The notes under the pieces are model-generated. The model made no database searches. It was not told where the DNA came from and was given only the letters and a program-made list of their open reading frames with translations. From positions 1,426,001-1,490,000 of the forward strand of contig JAMKCF010000020.1 of NCBI GenBank assembly GCA_023634235.1: 64,000 nt of DNA, in the 5' to 3' direction. The stretch comes from Pisaster brevispinus. Its lineage: Eukaryota > Echinodermata > Asteroidea > Forcipulatida > Asteriidae. The position numbers were made by a program, and so were the translations under genes. Shown here piece by piece: positions 24,601 to 32,832 of this stretch (position 1 is its first letter; each line of letters begins with the position of its first letter).

Positions 24601-27600
24601 TGGGAGATTCAGATCTTACATCAAATTGAAGCTTAGAACATGAAATTATGCTAAGAGTAAAATTGTTCAAGTTCTTCATTAATTAGCTGAGTTATAATGA
24701 CATGAATATTTAATTAGGCAATCTTGTTCCCACCATATCTCAAGAAGTATATGTCTGATCCTCAAACTGTTTTCAAATATAGACTCGTCTTATTATGTAG
24801 CTCTGTAGCGTGGCAAAAAATTCATAAAACGTCATCAATGACGTCATTTGTTGGCGCGTTTTTGTTCTGTGTACAAAACACTTGGCGCTGAAAGGACAAA
24901 TGTTTTGACAGTCAAAAACACGATATTTTCAATTAAAATTACGAATTAGTTTCCTAAATTACATAAACTGTTTTTAAAAGTTAATTGCTTTTAATAAGAG
25001 ATGTTCCTGGTCATTAAAACTTATCAAAGTAGAACAATTTCCATGATAATTAACGATTCAGTGACAAATCGGACACCAATGGCTTGGAGACAAGGTTCCG
25101 TTCATCGACTAAAAATGTAGTCAGGATGCCCTGCGACACAGAGAAAAATGCACGCGAAATGCCGTAACGAAATAGCCGACTTCTGGGTACCAGTCGCTGC
25201 ACACTATTTATACAAAAATATCGATCTATAGCGTATTGAAACGATGGCTTGTGCGTGTGTACATGTACGTCGTGATTCTGTTGCCCAGGGCGCTCGACGA
25301 TTTTGTCCCGGGCGCTACATTTGAATATTTAACTAGTTAATCTTTGCAGCACCATATCTCAAGAAGTACACAGCCGATTTTCAAACTTTTATCAGTTATA
25401 GACTCCTTGGGCATTGGAGATTAGCTTTGGGAAAACGTGACCCAATGTTGACCTTTATTTAGGGGTCAACCGGAAGTGGGACCATATCTCAAGAACTACA
25501 CAACCGATTTTCAAACATTTTTCAGTTATAAACTCCTTGGGCATTGGAGATTAGCTTTGGGAAACCGTGACCCAATGTTGACCTTTACTTAGGGGTCAAC
25601 CAGAAGTGGGACCATATCTCAAGAACTACACAACCGATTTTCAAACTTTTTTCAGTTATAGACTCCTTGGGCACCAAAGATCAGCCTTGGGTAACCATGA
25701 CCCCATGTTGACCTTTACTTCCGGGTCAACCGGAAGTGAGACCATATCTCAAGAACTACACAACCGATTTTCAAACTTTGTTCAGTTATAGACTCCTTGG
25801 GCACCAAAGATCAGCCTTGGGTAACCATGACCCCATGTTGACCTTTACTAGGGGTCAACCGGAAGTGGGACCATATCTCAAGAACTACACAACCAATTTT
25901 CAATTTCTTTTCAGTTATAGATCCTTTGAGCATTAAAGATTGAACTTGGGTAACCCTGACCCCATGTTGACCTTTACTTCCGGGTCATCTGGAAGTGGGC
26001 CTATATCTCAATAATTACTTAGCCAATTTTCTTTGTTTTCAGTTATAAACCCTTTGAGCATTGAATACAAGCCTTGGGTTACTGTAATCCCATGTTGACC
26101 TTTAATTCCGGGTCAACCGGAAATGGAACCATATCGTTCAATCTTGAACTTAGGCTCACTTTAAATGTCTGGATCAATTAATCAAAGCACAACAAAACGG
26201 AACAGCTTTGTGTTTGTTCACAAACACTTAGTGTCTAGTTATTCTTTGTTTCTGTCAAAATCGCCATAGCATTTGAACACGATTTTGTACGAACCTAAAC
26301 TCTAAAATAATAAAAATGGGAGACTTAATTCTTATATCAAACTGAAGCTTAGTACATGAAATTATGCTAAGAGTAATATTGTTCAAATTCTTCATTAATT
26401 AGCTGAGTTATAATGACATGAATATTTAATTAGGCAATCTTGTTCCCACCATATCTCAAGAAGTATATGTCTGATCCTCAAACTGTTTTCAAATCTAGAC
26501 TCGTCTTATTATGTAGCTACGCAGTGTGGCAAAAAATTCATTAAACGTCATCAATGACGTCATTTGTGGCGCGATTTTGTTCTGTGTACAAAACACCACT
26601 GGCGCTGAAAGTGCAAATGTTTTGACAGTCAAAAACACGATATTTTCAATTAAAATTACGAATTAGTTTCCTAAATTACATAAACTGTTTTGAAAAGTTA
26701 ATTGCTTTTAATAAGAGATGTTCCTGGTTATTAAAACTAATCAAAGTAGAAAAATTTCCACGATAATTAACGATTCAGTGACAAATCGGACACCAATGGC
26801 TAGCCATATTATTGAGTCTTGGAGACAATGTTCCGTTCATCGACTAAAAATGTAGTCAGGATGCCCTGCGACACAGAGAAAAATGCACGCGAAATGCCGT
26901 AACGAAATAGCCGACTTCTGGGTACCAGTCGCTGCACACTATTTATACAAAAAGATCGATCTATAGCGTATTGAAACGGTGGCTTGTGCATGTGTACATG
27001 TACGTCGTGATTCTGTTGCCCGGTGCGCTCGACGATTTTGTCCCGGGCGCGGCGCTACATTTTTTGAACTTAAGCTTAACTCTAAATGTAAATTTTTATA
27101 AAAATTCTTAATTGATTCATTTGAATATTTAACTAGTTAATCTTTGCAGCACCATATCTCAAGAAGTACACAGCCGATTTTCAAATTTTTTCAGTTATAG
27201 ACTCCTTGGGCATTGGAGATTAGCTTTAGGAAATCGTGACCCAATATTGACCTTTACTAGGGGTCAACCGGAAGTGGGACCATATCTCAAGAACTACACA
27301 ACCGATTTTCAAACTTTTCTCAGTTATAGACTCCTTGGGCATTTGAGATTAGTTTTTGGGAAATCGTGACCCAATGTTGACCTTTACTAGGGGTCAACCG
27401 GAAGTGGGACCATATCTCAAGAACTACACAACCGATTTTCAAACTTTTTTCAGTTAGACTCTTTGAGCACTAAAGATCAGCCTTGGGTAACCATGACCCC
27501 ATGTTGACCTTTACTTCCAGGTCAACCGGAAGTGAGACGATAACTCAAGAATTACACAACCGATTTTCAAACTTTTTTCAGTTATAGACTCCTTGGGCAT

Positions 27601-30600
27601 TGGAGATTACTTTTGGGAAATCGTGACTCAATGTTGACCTTTACTAGGGGTCAACCGGAAGTGGGACCATATCTAAAGAACTACACAACCGATTTTCAAC
27701 TTATTTTCAGTTATAGATCCTTTGAGCATTAAATATTGAACTTGGGTTACCCTGACCCATGTTGACCTTTTCTTCCGGGTCAACCGGAAGTGGGCCTATA
27801 TCTCAATAATTACTTAGCCAATTTTCAATTTGTTTCAGTTATATACCCTTAAAGCATTGAATATTTAACTAGGGTTACCATGACCCCATGTTAACCTTTA
27901 CTTCCGGGTCAACCGGAAGTTGGATCATTACTCAACTCATTACACAACCATTTTCTATTTTATTTCAGTGATAGAGTCTTTGAGCATTGAAAATTAGCCT
28001 TGTTCTACCGTGACCCAATGTTGACCTTACTTCTAGGTCAACCGGAAGTGGGACCATATCTCAAGAACTACACAGCCGATTTTCTTTTTTTTCAGTTATA
28101 TCGCTTTGAGCATTGAAGATTAGCCTAAGGTTACCGTAACCCCATGTTGACCTTTAATTCCGGGTCAACCAGAAGTGGAACCATATCGTTCAATCTTGAA
28201 TTTAGGCTCAGTTTAAATGTCTGGATCAGTTAATCAAAGTACAACAAAACGGAACAGCTTTGTGTTTGTTCACAAACACTTAATGTCTAGTTATTATTAT
28301 TATTCTTTGTTTCTGTCAAAATTGCCATAGCTTTTGTACACGATTTTGTACGAACCTAAGCTCTAAAATAATAAATATGGGAGATTCAGATCATACATCA
28401 AATTGAAGCTTAGAACATGAAATTATGCTAAGAGTAAAATTGTTCAAGTTCTTCATTAATTAGCTGAGTTATAATGACATGAATATTTAATTAGGCAATC
28501 TTGTTCCCACCATATCTCAAGAAGTATATGTCTGATCCTCAAACTGTTTTCAAATATAGACTCGTCTTATTATGTAGCTCTGTAGCGTGGCAAAAAATTC
28601 ATAAAACGTCATCAATGACGTCATTTGTTGGCGCGTTTTTGTTCTGTGTACAAAACACTTGGCGCTGAAAGGACAAATGTTTTGACAGTCAAAAACACGA
28701 TATTTTCAATTAAAATTACGAATTAGTTTCCTAAATTACATAAACTGTTTTGAAAAGTTAATTGCTTTTAATAAGAGATGTTCCTGGTCATTAAAACTTA
28801 TCAAAGTAGAACAATTTCCACGATAATTAACGATTCAGTGACAAATCGGACACCAATGGCTTGGAGACAAGGTTCCGTTCACGACTAAAAATGTAGTCAG
28901 GATGCCCTGCGACACAGAGAAAAATGCACGCGAAATGCCGTAACGAAATAGCCGACTTCTGGGTACCAGTCGCTGCACACTATTTATACAAAAATATCGA
29001 TCTATAGCGTATTGAAACGGTGGCTTGTGCATGTGTACATGTACGTCGTGATTCTGTTGCCCAGGGCGCTCGACGATTTTGTCCCGGGCGCTACATTTGA
29101 ATATTTAACTAGTTAATCTTTGCAGCACCATATCTCAAGAAGTACACAGCCGATTTTCAAACTTTTATCAGTTATAGACTCCTTGGGCATTGGAGATTAG
29201 CTTTGGGAAAACGTGACCCAATGTTGACCTTTATTTAGGGGTCAACCGGAAGTGGGACCATATCTCAAGAACTACACAACCGATTTTCAAACATTTTTCA
29301 GTTATAGACTCCTTGGGCATTGGAGATTAGCTTTGGGAAACCGTGACCCAATGTTGACCTTTACTTAGGGGTCAACCAGAAGTGGGACCATATCTCAAGA
29401 ACTACACAACCGATTTTCAAATTTTTTTCAGTTATAGACTCCTTGGGCACCAAAGATCAGCCTTGGGTAACCATGACCCCATGTTGACATTTACTTACGG
29501 GTCAACCGGAAGTGAGACCATATCTCAAGAACTACACAACCGATTTTCAAACTTTTTTCAGTTATAGACTCCTTGGGCACCAAAGATCAGCCTTGGGTAA
29601 CCATGACCCCATGTTGACCTTTACTAGGGGTCAACCGGAAGTGGGACCATATCTCAAGAACTACACAACCAATTTTCAATTTCTTTTCAGTTATAGATCC
29701 TTTGAGCATTAAAGATTGAACTTGGGTAACCCTGACCCCATGTTGACCTTTACTTCCGGGTCAACTGGAAGTGGGCCTATATCTCAATAATTACTTAGCC
29801 AATTTTCTTTGTTTTCAGTTATAAACCCTTTGAGCATTGAATATAAGCCTTGGGTTACCGTAACCCCATGTTGACCTTTAATTCCGGGTCAACCGGAAAT
29901 GGAACCATATCGTTCAATCTTGAACTTAGGCTCACTTTAAATGTCTGGATCAATTAATCAAAGCACAACAAAACGGAACAGCTTTGTGTTTGTTCACAAA
30001 CACTTAGTGTCTAGTTTCAAATTGTATTCATTATAGACCGTAAAGTTGCATGGCTCAATTTCAGCTAAAAGAGGTTTTTTTATTTGTTTATTTATCTGTC
30101 ATTTGTCTATTTTGAAAGATTGTACAGTTTCAAATTTACATGTAACATGTAAACATGTGTGTACATGGCTGATTGACGTGATTTAATGTCAGCAAAGTAC
30201 GGGCTGCCTTTACTGCGAAGAAATTAAATGTAATATAAAACATCAAATTATCCATATCACTGATAAATCAGTTTTTACACTAAAAATGACATCCTTGGTT
30301 TAGAAAAAGGTGAACAAAATACAAGTCTAACGCTATTGATAGTGTATTTTCTCAAGGATATTTGACTTCCATTGCCGACTTTGGTTTTATTTGTTCTTCT
30401 TCTAGATCATCTGGACACTCAGGTGATAAATATTCCTTTGCATCTACCAATCGAAGTCAATCTAGCCGAGGGTTTCACTAAACACTCGGTTGAACAATGG
30501 GGGCGCTATCAATCGCTGCTCGAGAAGTTAGTCTCCAAACACGTGACCTTTGAGCTGTTCCCTGGCAACCAGAGTAAGTCATACACACAGAATAGAAAAT

Positions 30601-30669
30601 GTTGGCATAATTTTAAAAGAATATGTTTGTTTACCGACAGAGGCATTAATGAACACCCCAAACAATGTA

Positions 30670-30708
<39 letters not shown>

Positions 30709-32832
30709 ATAGTTCAATAAATAATTCAATAAATAATAAATGACAATATGATAATGTGCATGAAGACTGAACTAGGCCGTATATTGTGTACTTAAAAATT
30801 AAAATACACTGATTATTTCATTTTCAGTTATTATGATATTCCAAGGATGAAAGGACTTTACAAATACATTTTCCGTCTCATTTTCAATGCAAAACTGAAA
30901 CATATTGAAAATCCAAAACAGACTTTGGCCGGACATAACACCACTCTCATTATTGTAATACATTACCAATTTTATGCTAGATTTATTTTTATTTTTTTTC
31001 TTCTAGAAATCACCTTCTTCTCAGACAAACGTCTTGAAAAAGCAGAAAGTCAAGAAGACTATGAGAAGATCTGGCCTATCGGTACCCTGTATGTCACCTC
31101 GGCTAACGAGAGATTACGCAGTAAGACAACCACTGGAGCAGGCGCATCTCGGACAGTGGGCCATACCCCTGTATCAGCTGCTGCTGTCCGATCAAGAGTA
31201 GCCTCTCCTAGTAGGCAGGTCAACAATAATGGAGATGCTGGACGGGGAAAACAAATGACAAAATCAGCTTCTTCTTCCATCATGATGTCGACAGATACAG
31301 TACCTAGAAATTCTCGGCCTGTTGCTAAAGTGGTAAGCAAAGGTTCCCCTCCTGTTAACAGAGGTCTTCCTTTGAGCAGTGCAACCATGCCTAGATCAAT
31401 CCTTCAGAAAGGTAGTCCTAGCAAGGAAGCATTTAAGAACAATGTGCAACCTCCCCCTTTGCCTACATCAGCAAGACCTACAAAAGAGGATCAAAGACCT
31501 GTAACTCAGAATCACACATCAGCAACCAACTCAAGACAAGATGGAACAGCCACTAGAGAGCGTGTCCAAAGGCCGCCACCCGTAACGACAACTCCCACAC
31601 ATAATTTTCGTAAAAGATCCCCATCTTTGGACTCCACACCATCAGATTTTTCCAGCTATACTAAGAACAGATCAATATCAGTAGAAACGAGACCAGAGCA
31701 ATTGCTTGTCTCATCAGCTGGTCGAGTCAGAAAAGGTCCAGTCACAGGCAATTCACCAACAATTGCCGAGACATTCGGTCAAAGAAGCATAGCTCAACCG
31801 ACTAGCTCAACCGACTCCAGTGATTACACGCATCTTAAAACATTACCAGTTGACATACCAGCTCCAGATTATGACCCAAATGAAACTGTATTCCATTACC
31901 CAGGAGAAAGCGCTAAAGCTATGGAGGCAAAGCATGGTCCTCCTCCCACACCCCCACCAATCTCCTCAATGCCAGTCAAACCAAAAGCACCAGCGTCGAC
32001 ATTCTCACCTCAAATAACCCAAGTAGGTCAAGCAGGTTCATCATCAACACTGTCTTCCCCATCATCTTCTCTGTCATCTATTCCTGGAGCTTTAGCATCT
32101 GCTCCTCCTCCCCCTGCTCCTCCAGGACCTCCACCGCCCCCACCACCCCCAGTCCCAAACCCGGGCCTACCAGCCCCTCCTCCTCCACCCCCTCCCCCTG
32201 GATTAGACTGGACGCCTCCATCTCAACAAGTATCTCATACACCAATTGCAAAGCCTCAGCCCAAACCAGTTAAGAACAATGAACCATCTATGGACACAAT
32301 GATGAAGGAGTTAAAAAAGGCACAACAACGCAGAATGTCTCGTGGGACCGATCTGGAAGATGCTGTGGATAGTGGTAAATTGACATTTGGTGCTCCAAGA
32401 CAAAGCCCAAGATCCACAGGTACTCCTAAGACGCAAGCTCCATCAGGCACCAATGAGCTGCAATCTATCCTTAGTGGAAGATTAAGGAAAGCTTCGATCG
32501 ATGGAACTCTGGATTCTGGTAATGTTCCTCCTGTTGCTCCAAAGCCAACTCCAGGTCGCTTCAAAGGAGGCATCAAAGGTTCCTCAAGCAATGATACGTT
32601 TAGCAAAGTTGAGGATATTCCAAACAACCTGAAGGGATTAACAGTGGCTCAAGTCACACAGTGTTTGCGCCTCCTTAATCTGGATAAGTACGCTGAGGCT
32701 TTTAAGAAAAACCTTGTAGATGGTGAAATGATGACGTCATTAAACAAGGACATTCTTCGCAGTGAATTTAAAGTATCCGAGTTTGACATCCAAAAGATCA
32801 TGAAATTCCTCCAAGGCTGGAGACCTAAATAG
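15524..32832 (+). CDS. GAREM-like gene B: CABIT-type plus SAM adaptor (5 exons, 818 aa)
   Basis: Coding exons are 15524-15670, 16141-16264, 16543-16734, 30406-30573 and 31007-32832 (2454 nt plus stop), intron phases 0,1,1,1. The N-terminus GSKVEDIRWSKRSYTLREAL resembles the vertebrate GAREM start (K-D-V-K-W). Exons 1-4 give the CABIT-type region (residues about 1-212). The last exon has a long Ser/Pro-rich linker, a D-Y-D-P-N-E-T Tyr site (about 497), a polyproline tract (about 575-615) suited to SH3 or profilin partners, and a SAM domain (about 750-818). The SAM domain ends K-I-M-K-F-L-Q-G-W-R-P-K, nearly identical to the end of vertebrate GAREM1/2 (K-I-M-Q-F-I-N-G-W-R-P-K). The family acts as a cytoplasmic Grb2-binding adaptor in EGFR-MAPK signalling. 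Length is close to vertebrate GAREM (about 875 aa). The start ATG is in good context (GCCATGG). Intron 3 is 13.7 kb because of a repeat array. Confidence 0.9.
16141..16264 (+). CDS. Gene B coding exon 2 (CABIT core)
   Basis: A 124 nt exon, GTTACAG acceptor, AAAAC|GTGAGT donor, phase 0 in and phase 1 out. It encodes I-L-R-I-H-Q-N-H-T-Q-T-R-V-L-A and then F-L-S-I-P-L-R-Y-A-D-A-R-F-E-V-V, the CABIT core strand pair. Confidence 0.88.
16543..16734 (+). CDS. Gene B coding exon 3
   Basis: A 192 nt exon, ACTTCAG acceptor, CCACA|GTAAGT donor, phase 1 on both sides. It encodes L-L-P-Q-E-V-T-F-Y-F-G-D-E-L-T-F and E-V-S-Y-L-Q-G-N-A-I-Y-H. It is followed by the giant intron 3. Confidence 0.88.
16905..16968. 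mobile_element. Fragment of the GAGCTGCTTAAGC element family
   Basis: Contains TGCTTAACAAAAACACTATTG, CTAAGCAATATTTTTGGCTTA and TTTATGAAA blocks. These match the right half of the copies at 5998-6132 and 42415-42592. No intact termini. Confidence 0.4.
17035..17225. repeat. GTTT/GGGGTGTTTG low-complexity tract
   Basis: Irregular GTTTGTTTG runs mixed with GGGGGGCACGAGGGCAAA and GGGCAACGAGGGCAAAAAC blocks, so it is a short duplicated segment plus microsatellite. It resembles 4213-4340. Confidence 0.75.
17320..17985. repeat. Two-copy tandem repeat, unit about 345 bp
   Basis: Copy 1 starts at 17320 and copy 2 at 17667. Both begin with GCAAGTTTCC then AAGTGGTTGTAAAAA and TTTTCAGACCC. Both then have ATTGCCATGGT, a G-rich run with GTAA, and end with TTTCTCAAATGC. 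The copies are diverged. It lies inside intron 3 of gene B, upstream of the element array. Confidence 0.75.
18683..18886 (+). repeat. Three stacked 5' head modules of the intron 3 element family
   Basis: Heads start at 18683, 18755 and 18815; a fourth at 18887 begins element 0. Each has AGCTGTTCCGACT, TAGC, then AGTCGGAACAG (an 11 bp perfect hairpin with a 4 nt loop), then a GTTTTGTTTTTCTTGGGATT block and a TTATT run. The spacing is 60-72 bp, so only the first part of the element has been repeated, probably by recombination or nested insertion at TTATT. Confidence 0.85.
18887..20678 (+). mobile_element. Element 0: diverged Helitron/Helentron-like non-autonomous element
   Basis: Begins with the AGCTGTTCCG head and ends with CGGAACAGCT (20636-20645), an 8 bp hairpin GTGATTGT/ACAATCAC (20648-20668), six bases and then CTAG (20675-20678) followed by T. 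Inside are the conserved TGACGTCA ... TTGGCGCG ... TTTTGACAGTCAAAA block (19282-19360) and a sub-repeat array (19880-20470). It encodes no Rep/helicase. The class is inference from the subterminal inverted repeat (AGCTGTTCCG/CGGAACAGCT) and the hairpin-CTAG terminus. It differs strongly in sequence from elements 1-5 outside these parts, so it is an older subfamily. Confidence 0.6.
19880..20470 (+). repeat. Tandem sub-repeat inside element 0, period about 141 bp
   Basis: TGACCTCACTTTGACC or a close variant recurs at about 19881, 20021, 20164, 20305 and 20450. Each unit carries ACTTCCGGTCCAAACAGGAAG (an inverted TTCCGG/GGAAG pair) and ATCATATCTCCTGAACC. It is the counterpart of the ~130 bp sub-repeat in elements 1-5. 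Confidence 0.85.
20691..22402 (+). mobile_element. Element 1 (short type) of the intron 3 array
   Basis: Starts at TTCTTTGTTTCTG without the AGCTGTTCCG head and ends CGGAACAGCT (22362-22371), hairpin GTGTTTGT/ACAAACAC (22374-22391), then CTAG (22399-22402) and T. It has a conserved core (21003-21081), a non-repetitive GC-richer module (21214-21480) and about six ~130 bp sub-repeats (21515-22310). Nearly identical to elements 2, 3 and 5. No transposition protein is encoded. Confidence 0.7.
21505..22310 (+). repeat. ~130 bp tandem sub-repeats of element 1
   Basis: ACCATATCTCAAGAA recurs at 21515, 21645, 21775, 21905 and 22034, and a decayed unit starts at 22165, a period of 129-131 bp. Each unit has the order CCATATCTCAAGAACTACAC, CGATTTTCAAAC, CAGTTATAGACTCCTTGG, TTGACCTTTACT and GGGTCAACCGGAAGTG. 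The same array is present in elements 2-5. Confidence 0.92.
22408..24444 (+). mobile_element. Element 2 (long type) of the intron 3 array
   Basis: Complete: AGCTGTTCCG head at 22408, 3' end CGGAACAGCT, hairpin, CTAG at 24441-24444. About 2.04 kb because it has two extra ~130 bp sub-repeats (around 23990-24230), including an ACCCTTTAAGCATTGAATATT unit also found in element 4. The minus-strand 68-codon ORF is at 22999-23205. Confidence 0.72.
24447..26238 (+). mobile_element. Element 3 (short type) of the intron 3 array
   Basis: Head AGCTGTTCCG at 24447 directly abuts the CTAG of element 2 (junction CTAGTT|AGCTG), with no intervening host DNA. Ends CTAG at 26235-26238. Same internal order as element 1. 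In the minus-strand ORF region the initiating ATG of the other copies reads ACG (GTGCGTGTG instead of GTGCATGTG on plus). Confidence 0.72.
26241..28290 (+). mobile_element. Element 4 (long type, diverged) of the intron 3 array
   Basis: No head; starts ATTCTTTGTTTCTG right after the CTAG of element 3. Ends CTAG at 28287-28290 with TTAATGT in place of TTAGTGT. It is the most diverged of copies 1-5: it has TCGCCATAGCATTTGAACACG, an extra ~70 bp segment at about 27056-27120 missing from the other copies, and a short insertion CTAGCCATATTATTGAGT at about 26800. The extra segment resembles sequence at 19080-19150 of element 0, so element 4 may keep an ancestral state. Confidence 0.68.
28302..30014 (+). 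mobile_element. Element 5 (short type) of the intron 3 array
   Basis: Starts ATTCTTTGTTTCTG and ends CTAG at 30011-30014, followed by unique intron sequence (TTTCAAATTGTATTC). This is the outer right boundary of the array. Near-identical to elements 1 and 3 apart from small changes such as a one-base deletion in the minus-strand ORF (about 28880). Confidence 0.7.
30406..30573 (+). CDS. Gene B coding exon 4
   Basis: A 168 nt exon, TTCTTCTAG acceptor, CCAGA|GTAAGT donor, phase 1 on both sides. It encodes I-N-I-P-L-H-L-P-I-E-V-N-L-A-E-G-F, which aligns with the M-H-F-P-L-H-L-T-V-P segment of vertebrate GAREM. It begins only 392 bases after the end of the element array. Confidence 0.88.
30670..30711. 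repeat. (AAAT)n microsatellite
   Basis: About ten perfect AAAT units in intron 4 of gene B, shortly after exon 4. Confidence 0.97.
31007..32832 (+). CDS. Gene B coding exon 5 (terminal, polyproline and SAM)
   Basis: Acceptor TTCTTCTAG at 30998-31006; the open frame continues upstream to 30847, but that part is intron. It begins K-I-T-F-F-S-D-K-R, aligned with gene A. Polyproline lies at about 32100-32220, a WH2-like E-L-Q-S-I-L-S-G-R-L-R-K at about 32455-32490, and SAM at about 32623-32829. Stop TAG at 32830-32832. Confidence 0.9.

Noticed and set aside
21505..30000. CRISPR-like regular repeats
   Set aside because: The 130 bp units are contiguous tandem repeats in a eukaryotic element, with no spacers and no cas genes.
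30847..31006. Upstream extension of the gene B last-exon ORF
   Set aside because: The frame is open by chance. A TTCTTCTAG acceptor at 30998-31006 and the gene A alignment fix the exon start at 31007.
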